From JBEKHT01 sp050012135 (GTDB taxonomy: Bacteria; Chloroflexota; Anaerolineae; Anaerolineales; RBG-16-64-43), in contig JBEKHT010000007.1 of the NCBI GenBank assembly GCA_050012135.1, forward strand, positions 13,520 through 77,519: DNA of 64,000 nucleotides, written 5' to 3'. Position numbers and translations under genes: made by a program. Shown one piece after another: positions 35,575-44,246 of this stretch (positions within the stretch are counted from its first letter, which is position 1; every line of letters starts with the position of its first letter). The notes under the pieces are model-generated. The model was not told the origin of the DNA. It saw only the letters and a list, made by a program, of their open reading frames with translations, and ran no database searches.

Positions 35575-37248
35575 CTAGCGGCCGCCGCCGGCGCAGGCAC
35601 AGGCGCAACCTGCGCAGGCGCACGCGCAGGCACATCCCCCTCCGCCCCGGAACCCACCGCCCGTGCTTGGAGGGGGCGGGGGATTGGTCACATTCGTGAT
35701 CCGGTTGGTAAAGGCGGAGACATTTCCGACGATGCCGCCGGCGAAGGATTGCGTGGTGTGCGCAATCGAGGCGGCAAAGTCCGAGCCGGGCAGGTGAGGA
35801 AGAGAGACCGGCCCCGCCATTCTCCCGGGGCTGGCGGCGGCAGGGGCTACCGGCGCCGAGGCTCCCCGGAAAGTGGGGTCGTACCGCCCCCACCAGATCG
35901 GCATAAAGATAGGAACCCCGCCGAATACCTGGGCTGAGCGTCCTTGGTAATCGCGGTCCAGCACCATCCAATCCATATTCTCGTCGAAGCGCTGGCTCTT
36001 GACCTCTGGGGTGTTCGCAGACTGGACCTCGGTCCAGGCCCGCTGGATGATGCTTTGATAGTATTCGAGGGTTTCCTTGCGGCTGAAGCCCTTCATCTTT
36101 TCGGTGAGCCCCTTGATCAGGTTCACCATCAGGTTCTGCAGCGCGAGCTGGCGATCCCGGTCGCTTTCGGTCTGAAACGCCTTGAGGAAATCCTGCTCAT
36201 ACGGCTGCAGGCCCTCCGGCGCGGGCTGGGTTACCTCGAGCATGAGCGGGTCCCGAGTGGTGACTTGTGCGCCGCCCTTCTTGACCACGGAAAACAGGAT
36301 CATCGTGAAGATCTTGTCAACCGGCTGTTGCATCAGGACAGCCGCCTCGACGGCCGTGAGGCCCCGTTTGATGCCGTGACCCTCAATTGAAATCGTCGGC
36401 GACAGGTACTCCATCTTGCGCCGCTGGGCCGACCAGACCGAAAGCGCGATGATTCCAACGAAGAACGCGAACACGACCAAGCAGAGCAGCGGCCCGGTCA
36501 GCGCGGCGAGCAGGGCCGCCAGCGCCGATCCGATCGCGGCCAGAGCGGAGACGCGCACGATCGCGTCGGCGGGCACATAGTGCGCGGGGAAAGAGGCGCC
36601 GAAGGTGTAGTGGGTAGAACCATTGGCTTGGTTTGTCGTCCAGGTGTAGATGACCCGGCCCTGACTGTCGACACCGGTCTGGGGGGTGGCGCTCCCCGGC
36701 CACCCTTCCACCGCATGGTAGCGGGGTTCCTGCGGTTGGACCCCGGCGGGAAAATGGAAGATCACCGTCAGAGCCGTTGCCCCACGCACATACTGCGACC
36801 CGAACCAGGTCGGCGAGAATACCGCACTGGCATAACTGCTGTCGGAGGAGTCCGGGTACAAGACCCCGGAAACCTCGGGCACGGTCAGGTGCACGTTTCC
36901 GGTCGCTCCGGCCGGAATGCTGGAGTCCCCAAGCCCGAGGGTCACCCCCGGGTTCACCGCCGTCGACGGCTGAATGTCGCTGATGGCGTTCCCGTTGACG
37001 TCCGCCTCGATTGCGCTGATGTCGTAGTTCGAGTTGGGCAGGCCCACATCCACATAATCGATCGGTGGGGCGCCGGGGTCGTTGCTGAATGTGAACACAT
37101 AATCAATCGACAGCGTCCCGTCCTGGTTCCAATAGGCGTTCACGCCCTCCTGGTCGAGGCGGAAGGAGTAATCCTGCGCCCACGCACTTCCGGCTAGCAA
37201 CAGGCAGAGGCCCAAGGGGATGAGGAGCCAGAGGATGCGCTTCTTCAT
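35575..37248 (-). CDS. DUF2207-like membrane protein with Cys-Ala repeat tail
   Basis: The 557-residue protein has a signal peptide cleaved near AWA-Q25, then an extracytoplasmic beta-rich DUF2207-type domain (about 26-225). A strongly hydrophobic segment (about 235-272) is followed by a cytoplasmic helical region (about 275-450). A Pro/Ser/Gly-rich linker leads to a striking tail. The tail starts with a glycine run and continues CACACACAGCACACAGGGR, with Cys at 539, 541, 543, 545, 548, 550 and 552. These seven cysteines alternate with alanines, and no other part of the mature soluble region is Cys-rich. It is followed 33 bases later by a radical SAM/SPASM maturase gene. The tail is a likely modification or metal site. 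ATG 37248 has GGAGG upstream. Confidence 0.85.
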   Translation of the reverse strand: MKKRILWLLIPLGLCLLLAGSAWAQDYSFRLDQEGVNAYWNQDGTLSIDYVFTFSNDPGAPPIDYVDVGLPNSNYDISAIEADVNGNAISDIQPSTAVNPGVTLGLGDSSIPAGATGNVHLTVPEVSGVLYPDSSDSSYASAVFSPTWFGSQYVRGATALTVIFHFPAGVQPQEPRYHAVEGWPGSATPQTGVDSQGRVIYTWTTNQANGSTHYTFGASFPAHYVPADAIVRVSALAAIGSALAALLAALTGPLLCLVVFAFFVGIIALSVWSAQRRKMEYLSPTISIEGHGIKRGLTAVEAAVLMQQPVDKIFTMILFSVVKKGGAQVTTRDPLMLEVTQPAPEGLQPYEQDFLKAFQTESDRDRQLALQNLMVNLIKGLTEKMKGFSRKETLEYYQSIIQRAWTEVQSANTPEVKSQRFDENMDWMVLDRDYQGRSAQVFGGVPIFMPIWWGRYDPTFRGASAPVAPAAASPGRMAGPVSLPHLPGSDFAASIAHTTQSFAGGIVGNVSAFTNRITNVTNPPPPPSTGGGFRGGGGCACACACAGCACACAGGGR

Positions 37249-37276
37249 GGAGGTCCTCCTCGGAGGCGAGAATCTC

Positions 37277-37639
37277 CTACCATTTGGGTTCTTCCGTGAG
37301 CTGATAGGATGTGTGGCAATAGGGGCAGGTGACCACGGGGGCCCCCGCGACCATCTTGATATTGTCGGGCGTCAAAGCCCCTCCGCACGAGCGGCACTTG
37401 AGCGTATCCAGGTTGACATTGGCGGGAAGGTCCACCTTGAGGGTGATGTTCTCCGAGCCCGGCGCGGCCCGGCGCCTGGCACCAACCACGATCAACACGA
37501 ACCCGATCCCCACGCTAATCAGACCCACCAGGATCCAGACCGGGGACCCCTGCGGGCTGAACGCCCCCCAAATGAAGATCACGCCGAAGAAGATAAGGAT
37601 CGCCGCAGCGATGTAAGCGACAAGCTTTCCTGCGCTCAT
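37277..37639 (-). CDS. membrane zinc-ribbon protein, first gene of Cys-tail operon
   Basis: The 120-residue protein has two N-terminal transmembrane segments (VAYIAAAILIFFGVIFIWGAF and PVWILVGLISVGIGFVLIVVG). A short linker (ENITLKVDLPANVNLDTLKC) leads to a zinc ribbon with CRSC and CPYC, ending in HTSYQLTEEPKW. The topology suggests a cytoplasmic ribbon beside the membrane. It is 28 bases before the DUF2207 gene and opens the operon, so it may help assemble or recruit the system's other proteins. No family-wide function is known to me. Confidence 0.78.
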   Translation of the reverse strand: MSAGKLVAYIAAAILIFFGVIFIWGAFSPQGSPVWILVGLISVGIGFVLIVVGARRRAAPGSENITLKVDLPANVNLDTLKCRSCGGALTPDNIKMVAGAPVVTCPYCHTSYQLTEEPKW

Positions 37640-37843
37640 GGCCGCCTCCAGGGTTTCGCGCGGAGTGTATCATCACTCAAGAAAACAGGATCTCGTTTTC
37701 CAGCCATCTTGCAGGAGAATGCCGACCATCGGGGTCGGGTATGCCGCCGGGCACGGAGAGGATGAGCTCGCGCCGGTCGCGCCGCGAAGTATCCGGCCGG
37801 GCGCAGGGTCGTTCGAGAGTGACTTCGCCATCGGAGGTGAGCG

Positions 37844-38680
37844 ATGGTCGATAATCTGAGCGAGGCACTGCGGAATCGACGAGCACCCCGGACCGGGACG
37901 GTACAGGAGCTGATCCGCACCGGGCTGCATACGAGCCTTCTGGCCCGGGAAATCTACGGCTACGAAACGATTTCCTCCACCAACCACGTCGCCCTCAACC
38001 TGGGAGAGAAGGGAGCTCCTGACGGAACGCTGATCATCGCCGACTACCAGTCCGCGGGAAGGGGAAGATTCGGACGGAGTTGGGTGGCCCCCGCCGGAAC
38101 CAGCTTGCTTCTTTCTCTCCTGATGCGACCCCCTCTTCCGGTCTCGCATTCTTTTCTCGTGGGCATGGGCGCCGGGTTGGGCGTGGCGGAAGGCATCAGG
38201 CGCACGACCGGACTCGCCGCCCGGCTGAAGTGGCCGAACGACGTGTTGATCGAAGGACGCAAGGTTTGCGGTCTGCTGCTGGAATCACGGGTCTTGGGGG
38301 AAAGCCTGGATTTCATCGTCGTCGGGGTCGGGGTCAATGTCAATTTTCAAACCCGAGAGGTGGAGGGAATCCCGGCCGAGGCGACCAGCCTGCGGAACGC
38401 CCTGGGTCACGAGGTCTCCCGCCTCACCCTCCTGCAGGCAATCCTGGAAAGCACGGATCGAAGATACGTCGGCATTCACCGGGGCGAATCCCCCCAGGCA
38501 GAGTGGGCGACCGCTCTGGACACGATCGGGCAACGCGTTCGCGTCCAGCTTGGGGACCGGCTGGAAGAAGGGCTGGCGGAAGGCGTGACCGAAGCCGGGG
38601 CGCTGGTGGTACGTCAAAGCAATGGCCGGCGTCTCGAGATCAGCGCGGGGGAAATCTTCCACCTGGACCCGGTTCGCTGA
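37844..38680 (+). CDS. birA: biotin--[acetyl-CoA-carboxylase] ligase
   Basis: The 278-residue BirA attaches biotin to carboxyl carrier proteins. It starts with a short N-terminal extension rather than a DNA-binding HTH, so it is monofunctional. The catalytic core is visible as TLIIADYQSAGRGRFGRSWVAPAG (the GRGRxGR biotinyl-AMP motif), LSLLMRPPL, LKWPNDVLIEGRKVCGLLLES and VGVGVNVNF. The C-terminal SH3-like domain (GQRVRVQLGDRLEEGLAEGV) is present. ATG 37844 follows GGAGGTGA. It is divergent from the Cys-tail operon. Confidence 0.93.
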   Translation: MVDNLSEALRNRRAPRTGTVQELIRTGLHTSLLAREIYGYETISSTNHVALNLGEKGAPDGTLIIADYQSAGRGRFGRSWVAPAGTSLLLSLLMRPPLPVSHSFLVGMGAGLGVAEGIRRTTGLAARLKWPNDVLIEGRKVCGLLLESRVLGESLDFIVVGVGVNVNFQTREVEGIPAEATSLRNALGHEVSRLTLLQAILESTDRRYVGIHRGESPQAEWATALDTIGQRVRVQLGDRLEEGLAEGVTEAGALVVRQSNGRRLEISAGEIFHLDPVR

Positions 38681-38778
38681 GCGATTTCACTCTTGGGCCC
38701 CGTTCCCAGCCTGACGACTGGGGGCGCTCCAGTGAATGCGGGGCTCTTGAGCCGGAGCGTGAATGGAGGAGGAATTCA

Positions 38779-38985
38779 ATGGATGAAGACACTCGCATGG
38801 ATATCCGCAAGCTGCTCAAGGTGTTTGGGATCAAAGCGGACGAGGCAATCATGGCGCATCTGGGGCACTATGACGGTCCGGGTCCCTTGCGGGTGCGGCT
38901 GGTCCTCGAGGATGAAACGGAGTACCGCGGGAACAGCCCACAACCTCCATTGCATCTTGAGATCCGGGGGGAGGTGAGAAAATAG
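38779..38985 (+). CDS. small conserved-looking protein, 68 aa
   Basis: An ATG with GGAGGAATTCA upstream gives 68 residues, with a balanced composition (RKLLKVFGIKADEAIMAHLG, PLRVRLVLEDETEYRG) unlike the shadow frames around it. The predicted fold is a helix followed by two or three strands. It lies 98 bases after birA. The longer frame back to 38080 overlaps birA and is not coding. I do not recognise the family. Confidence 0.6.
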   Translation: MDEDTRMDIRKLLKVFGIKADEAIMAHLGHYDGPGPLRVRLVLEDETEYRGNSPQPPLHLEIRGEVRK

Positions 38986-39675
38986 CCCTGCTCCTCCGGC
39001 CGGAGGGCATTCTGGGATTCCGTCCCGCGATGCGAGATGCTTTTCGCCGCCTGTGACGAGGTGATCGGTCGTTGAGCATGGGGCGGATTCAATTTCTCTC
39101 GGGAACCCGGCCACAGCCACCCGGTCGAGACGCTTTTCAGAGAGAAGGGCCTTTCGTATCCTTGTGCAATTCGTTTGCGATTCCTGGGTCCCGATCGGGC
39201 CTCTCTTGCCGAAGTGGCCCTCGAGAAGGGTGACATCCGGGGTTTCTTGCCGCTCTCCAGGAAAGGCAAGTCGCGCTCGGTGAGGGTCGCCGGCAACGGC
39301 ACTTGGCTGCCGAGGACTTGGCCAATGGGCCGGGAGACGGACATGGGCCAGCACGGACCCTTGCCCATGCCGGGTGCCGAGCTCAAACCCAGTCCTGGAT
39401 CCGCCCTCGCGGATCTCCTCGGTGCGGACCCCACCCGTCGGCGCCCCCTGTCGCGCAAGTGTCCTCTTGACGAGGGCGGTCTGGCCAGATCCGGGCTTGC
39501 CGATGGGTGGGCATGGTCGTGTCGCCCCGGGGAGCGAGAGCCCTTCCTGCCCAGGCACGATCCGTTGCGCAAGCAAGAGCGAGGTACCGCTTGACAGCAG
39601 GGCCCCTGTCCGTAAAATGATTCAGAACGGGCGGAGGAAGACTTCGATCCCTTCGTTTGATCGGCGGGCTGGCCC
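38986..39675. other. intergenic, no gene seen
   Basis: About 690 bases with only GC-rich shadow frames in all six frames. No promoter, terminator or RNA gene could be supported. Confidence 0.5.
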
Positions 39676-40368
39676 ATGAGCAACCCCATCGAACAGCGCC
39701 TGCGGAATGCGCGTGAAGCTTGGGACCAATCCCTCCGGCGGCCAATTCTCGACTTGCGGCGTTCGCTGCAGGAAAAGGGAGCCGAACGCGTCGCGCACCA
39801 GGCGGGAGCGGAATTGCAGGGAGGGCAGATCCAGCTGACGCATTTTGGAGCCCGATTTGTTCTGGAGCTTCCGGAATATGCTCCGCCGGAGGGGACTGAA
39901 ATCCCAACAGCGACGCAGGCCCTGCTGCTCTATTATCTGGCAACCGCCGACGGTGCGCCTCTGAGCGAAAGATGGGTCGGGTTCCGTGAATTGCCGGGAG
40001 GCAGCTTCTACCATGAGGCCTTTCAAGGGTATGCGGGGAACCGCCTGGCGACTTTCTTCGGGATAGCCCTTCCGGTCTTCGAGCTAGCCTGCCGAACGCT
40101 AGGAGGCGAGAGGTCGAGTTTCGCGGAGACAGCCTTCCGCTTCCAGGCCTTTCCTCGGTTGCCGCTTCTCGCGGCGGTCTGGGCGGGGGATGAGGAGTTC
40201 GCGCCGCGAGGGGCGATCCTTTTTGACTCAACGGCGTGCCACTACCTTCCCCTGGATGCCTGCGCGATCGTAGGATCCTCCCTGGTCCAGCGGTTGATCC
40301 GGGCGGGGGAGCAGCTGGGGAAGAAGCCGTCCTCGACTTCCACAACCCCTCTCACCGCGATGGAATGA
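39676..40368 (+). CDS. DUF3786-domain protein
   Basis: The 230-residue protein has the DUF3786 pattern: YLATADGAPLSERWVGFRELPGGSFYHEAFQGY, FEAFPR-like FQAFPRLPLLAAVWAGDEEF, and LFDSTACHYLPLDACAIVGSSLVQRL. This domain is frequent in strict anaerobes, often near corrinoid or C1-metabolism genes, and is possibly linked to Fe-S or cobalamin proteins, but its role is not proven. The gene stands alone between long gaps. ATG 39676 is preceded by a weak ribosome-binding site. Confidence 0.8.
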   Translation: MSNPIEQRLRNAREAWDQSLRRPILDLRRSLQEKGAERVAHQAGAELQGGQIQLTHFGARFVLELPEYAPPEGTEIPTATQALLLYYLATADGAPLSERWVGFRELPGGSFYHEAFQGYAGNRLATFFGIALPVFELACRTLGGERSSFAETAFRFQAFPRLPLLAAVWAGDEEFAPRGAILFDSTACHYLPLDACAIVGSSLVQRLIRAGEQLGKKPSSTSTTPLTAME

Positions 40369-40489
40369 GCGGAGGCTTGGAGGGGGCCGCCCCGGCGAGG
40401 CCTGATCGAGATAGAGTCCCTTTGGACAGGGCCGATCGTTTCGCCGCCGTGAGCGGGAAGGCGGCCTCGATCTGACCCGGGAGAGCCCC

Positions 40490-41338
40490 GTGCAGAGATT
40501 GGGATCGTACCTGGCGAAACTTTCCTCGCGGTCGGCACTGCTCATCAGCCTGGGGCTTGTGCTCGGTGTCGGCATCCTGGACTATCTTCTCATTCCGGCG
40601 CTGAGCCTGAGCTTTTTCTACCTGATTCCCATTTCGACCGCGGCGTGGTATTCAGGCCGGCGTGCCGCGATCGGTCTCTCGATCCTCAGCGGCATGGTGG
40701 CGGGATTGGAGGATGTGTATCCGCTTCAGGGAGCTACCAGCACGCCGTTCGTCCTTGTCTGGGCGACGACCAGTCGGTTGGCCTTTTTCCTCGTGGTGGC
40801 ACTGCTCGTAGCTTCCTTGCGCAATGCCTTGGATCGGGAAAGGGTCCTGGCCCGCACGGACTATCTCACCGGCCTTGGGAATGCCCGTTCCTTTTTCGAG
40901 AGTGCCTCCCTGGAGCTGGACCGGGCCCGGCGTTACGGTCGGCCCATCAGCGTTATGTACGTGGACCTGGACGATTTCAAAGTGATCAACGACGAACTGG
41001 GCCACGTTGCCGGGGACGAAGTGCTGCGCCTCACCGGGGCCGTCCTGCGCGGCCATCTGCGCTCCACGGACCTGGTGGGCCGGCTGGGAGGGGACGAGTT
41101 TGCGATCCTGATGCCGGAGACAGGCTTTGAGGGAGCTGGCAGTGCGGCGGCCAAGGTGCGGGCGGCGCTGCGCCAGGAGTTGGCTCGGCAGGGATGGTCA
41201 CTCACGATCAGCGTAGGCGTGCTGACCTGTGAAGAGATGCCGGCCAGCGTGGAGCGATTGATCGGTCAGGTCGACAGCTTGATGTACGCCGTGAAACGCT
41301 CGGGCAAGGATGGCATCCTGCAAAAGCGATCGGCCTAG
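40490..41338 (+). CDS. membrane diguanylate cyclase
   Basis: The 282-residue protein has an N-terminal membrane domain of four hydrophobic segments (MASE-like) in the first 110 residues. A GGDEF domain makes the rest. The active site is intact (GGDEF, residues 200-204). RSTD at 191-194, five residues before, is the RxxD inhibitory site that binds c-di-GMP. SVGV and the D-x-L-M-Y-x-x-K end (DSLMYAVKRSGKDG) are typical. It should make c-di-GMP in response to a membrane signal. GTG 40490 follows GGGAG. Confidence 0.9.
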   Translation: MQRLGSYLAKLSSRSALLISLGLVLGVGILDYLLIPALSLSFFYLIPISTAAWYSGRRAAIGLSILSGMVAGLEDVYPLQGATSTPFVLVWATTSRLAFFLVVALLVASLRNALDRERVLARTDYLTGLGNARSFFESASLELDRARRYGRPISVMYVDLDDFKVINDELGHVAGDEVLRLTGAVLRGHLRSTDLVGRLGGDEFAILMPETGFEGAGSAAAKVRAALRQELARQGWSLTISVGVLTCEEMPASVERLIGQVDSLMYAVKRSGKDGILQKRSA

Positions 41339-41422
41339 GCTCGGGGCCGTGACAGGAAGGCCGGAAGGCGGGGATCTCAACCCGCGGGCAGGAACCAACC
41401 CGGTGAAATCGACGAGGCGAAA

Positions 41423-42532
41423 ATGACTCGACTGCAGGAGCGGTTCGCTCAAGCGGTGCCGCGCGACGGCGCACTTCGCAATCTGCGCATCACTCTGCTC
41501 AGCTTTGCGGCGTCGGTTGCATTGACTCGTCTTTTCCTCTACCTCAGCGGGTATCCGCAAATCGGGAACCAGACCCTTCACATCTCGCACCTGCTCTGGG
41601 GCGGGCTGCTTCTCTTCATCGCCCCTCTGCTGATGATGATGTACGCAAACAACTCGGTCTTCGCGGTGGGAGGTCTGCTGACCGGGATCGGCATCGACCT
41701 CTTTATCGATGAGGTCGGCAAGTTCATCACGCGCACAAACGACTATTTCTTTCCCGCGGCCGCTCCGATTGTCTACGCCGTCTTCCTCCTGGTGGTGCTC
41801 CTGTACATCGAATTCCGACGAACTTCGGCTCCGGATGCACGCAAGGCGATGTACTAGGCCCTGGAGCGCCTGCAGGAATTCGTCGATCGGGATCTGGCCC
41901 CGTCCGAACTGGAGGGCCTCAAGGCGGACTTGGAGCGGGCCGCGGGAGAAGAAGGCCGGGAAGACCTGCGCCTTCTCTGCCGGATGCTGCTGGGTTTTCT
42001 CACCTCCGGAGCGGTGTCGAGCGAGCCGCCCCGCCTGAACTTCTGGAAGCGACTGGAGATATCCTTGGCGAAGTTCGAACTGGCCCACGGGGGGCGTCCT
42101 CGTCAGCGGGCCCTGCTGGTGGGCGGGACGGCAGCCCTGGGAACCTACGCGGTTTTCCAGCTGGCCCAGTTTCTACTTGCCCTGCGCTCTCCAGCGCTTG
42201 CGGGTCAGACCCTTCAGGAGCTGGTGAGGACGGGCCGGGTGGCGAGCAGCGCCGGCCTGGCTTGGTTTTCGGGGAGCGTCGGGCTCGAGGGTGCGACCGG
42301 AATCCTGCTTGTGCTGGCCGCCCTGCTCATGCTGTTCGGGAAGGAGAATTCCGGAACGGGTCTGGCGTACCTGGGACTCTTGCTCGCCTTCACAGCCGTG
42401 AATCTCCTGGCTTTTTACTTCGAGCAATTCTCAACGATCCTTCCCGCGACGATTGAATTCATCCTGCTCTTAGGGGTACTGCACTACCGTAAGCTCTATT
42501 TGTCGGGAAGCCTGATCGCCGCCGGAGCTTGA
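41423..42532 (+). pseudogene. membrane protein gene interrupted by one in-frame TAG
   Basis: One reading frame of 370 codons is broken only by TAG at 41855-41857 (codon 145). The first part (144 residues) has four hydrophobic segments. After the TAG the same frame continues with ALERLQEFVDRDLAPSELEG, a helical soluble region, then four more membrane segments up to 42532. There is no ribosome-binding site with a start right after the TAG. Context: GTA-C-TAG-G, a likely change from CAG (Gln). Possibilities are a recent nonsense mutation, a sequencing error, or readthrough. TAG is a normal stop for many intact genes here. Its function is unknown. Confidence 0.7.
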
Positions 42533-42681
42533 CCGGCGCGGTGCAGCGGTGGCCCGCGTTGGATTTGGGCAGGGCGGTCGAGCTTCCTGGGAGAGGGTGT
42601 GCGCAGGATCGCTCGTGCGGGCCTTCGCTACGGTTTCTCCCTTCCGTCCCGCGGCGGGGGCACGTGTCCCGGAGGTTCCGG

Positions 42682-43443
42682 ATGCAGGATAGTCTTCGCG
42701 CGCGCCTCTTGAGTCGGGCACTAAAGAATCTCACGCGCGCGGCTTGCCAGGTGGATGATCGCGCTCTGATGCGCATCCCTGCCAAGGGACCCTTGATCCT
42801 GGTCTCCAATCACATCAACTTCCTGGAGGTCCCTCTAATCTACACTCACCTGCTGCCCCGCCCGATTGCGGGCTTTGCCAAGGCCGAACATTGGAGGAAC
42901 CCCCCGATGCGGTTTCTGTTTGAGACCTTCGGGGCCATCCCCCTCCGCCGGGGAGAGGCCGACCCCACCGCCATCGAGCTGGCTCTTGCGGCTTTGAGGG
43001 AGGGATGGATTTTTGCAATGGCGCCGGAGGGGACCCGAAGCGGCCATGGGCGGTTGCAGCGGGGGCGACCCGGGGTCGTGTTGCTGGCAGCGCGATCGGG
43101 TGCGCCGATCCAGCCCATGGCGCACTATGGCGGCGAGGCGATCTGGCGGAATCTCTCCCGCTTCAGGCGAACTGAGTTTCATATTGTTGTCGGGAACCCA
43201 TTCTTCCTCTCCGAGCCCTGGGAAAAGGCTGCGCGTGAAGTTCGCCAGGCAATCGCAGATGAAATCATGTATCAGCTCGCTGCCCTTCTGCCCCCCTCCT
43301 ACCGCGGGAGGTACGCTGATCTGGACAAGGCCACGGAGCGATATTTGCTTTTCCCCGAAGGATCGGTAAGCAACCTGCAACAAGCCGGTCGGCCGCTGGC
43401 CACGGCGGCGGCTGGCCCCGCTCGCGCGGTTTCTGCCCCGTAG
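42682..43443 (+). CDS. 1-acyl-glycerol-3-phosphate acyltransferase-like (PlsC family)
   Basis: The 253-residue protein matches PlsC-type lysophospholipid acyltransferases. Block I reads LVSNHINFLEVP, where the usual HxxxxD is HxxxxE; block III is APEGTRSGHGRLQRGRPGVVLLA (EGTRS). A short N-terminal region and a GNPF-like VVGNPFFL segment also fit. It probably acylates a lipid or a glycan anchor at the membrane. The Asp-to-Glu change in the catalytic dyad is unusual and worth noting. ATG 42682 follows GGAGG with 6 bases spacing. Confidence 0.8.
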   Translation: MQDSLRARLLSRALKNLTRAACQVDDRALMRIPAKGPLILVSNHINFLEVPLIYTHLLPRPIAGFAKAEHWRNPPMRFLFETFGAIPLRRGEADPTAIELALAALREGWIFAMAPEGTRSGHGRLQRGRPGVVLLAARSGAPIQPMAHYGGEAIWRNLSRFRRTEFHIVVGNPFFLSEPWEKAAREVRQAIADEIMYQLAALLPPSYRGRYADLDKATERYLLFPEGSVSNLQQAGRPLATAAAGPARAVSAP

Positions 43444-43582
43444 CCACAAGCCAGGGCTGGGGGAGCACGGCCACCTCTGATGCCTTGATCAGGCCAATTC
43501 TGACTTTGCCCACACCGCTTTCCGATCGAAGCCAGCCCGCCAGGCGGCTTGCCCTTTTCCTCAGTTCCTGTTAATATATAAA

Positions 43583-43596
43583 ACCGACCAGTCGGT
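43583..43596 (+). promoter_or_regulatory. TetR-type operator palindrome
   Basis: ACCGAC-CA-GTCGGT, a perfect 14-base inverted repeat, lies 21 bases before the TetR start within an AT-rich promoter-like stretch (TTAATATATA before, TATTATTATAG after). The position is right for autorepression. Confidence 0.72.
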
Positions 43597-43616
43597 ATTA
43601 TTATAGGGCAGCAGAA

Positions 43617-44246
43617 ATGCCTCAAAAGAGAGGGCTTCAAACCCGGGGAAGGATTCTCCAGGCAGCGATTGACGCCTTTTCACGGGATGGGTACGACGCG
43701 ACGGGCGTGGCGGAAATCTGCGCGGCTGCCGGGGTGAGCAAGGGGGCTTTCTACCATCATTTCACGAGCAAGCAGCAAGTCTTCCTCAAACTTGTCGAGG
43801 AGTGGCTTTCGGGCTTGGACCAGCAGATCCTGGCGCTGGCCGCCTCGGCGGAGGATGTCCCCCAGGCCCTGCGGCGAACCGCTGGGATTGCCCCCGCGGT
43901 GTTTGCGGAGGCGCGGGGACGGGTGCCCCTTTTTCTCGAGTTCTGGAGGCAGGCCAGCCGCGACCCCCAGGTGTGGCAGGCCACCATCGCTCCCTATCGC
44001 CGCTACACCGAGTACTTTGCCGCGCTGATCAGCCGAGGGATCGAGGAGGGCTCGCTGCGCAAGATGCGCCCCGAAGTTGGAGCGCGCATCTTGGTCTCGC
44101 TGGCAGTGGGGCTTCTGCTGCAAGGGGCCCTCGACCCAAAGGGGGCCGACTGGGGGAGCATGGCAGGAGAGGGGGTCAGTTTGCTTCTCGAAGGAATGGG
44201 CGCAGATTCAAATTCGGAACGGAGGTCAGCGCAGGCGCGCGAATGA
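43617..44246 (+). CDS. TetR family transcriptional regulator
   Basis: The 209-residue repressor has an N-terminal TetR HTH: TRGRILQAAIDAFSRDGYDATGVAEICAAAGVSKGAFYHHFTSKQQVF is the diagnostic pattern. The C-terminal ligand-binding half is of the AcrR type (LFLEFWRQASRDPQVW). It probably senses an acyl compound or drug, since the operon that follows holds two Rossmann dehydrogenases and PlsC lies upstream. Its own operator sits upstream. Its stop overlaps the next gene's ATG (ATGA). Confidence 0.9.
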   Translation: MPQKRGLQTRGRILQAAIDAFSRDGYDATGVAEICAAAGVSKGAFYHHFTSKQQVFLKLVEEWLSGLDQQILALAASAEDVPQALRRTAGIAPAVFAEARGRVPLFLEFWRQASRDPQVWQATIAPYRRYTEYFAALISRGIEEGSLRKMRPEVGARILVSLAVGLLLQGALDPKGADWGSMAGEGVSLLLEGMGADSNSERRSAQARE

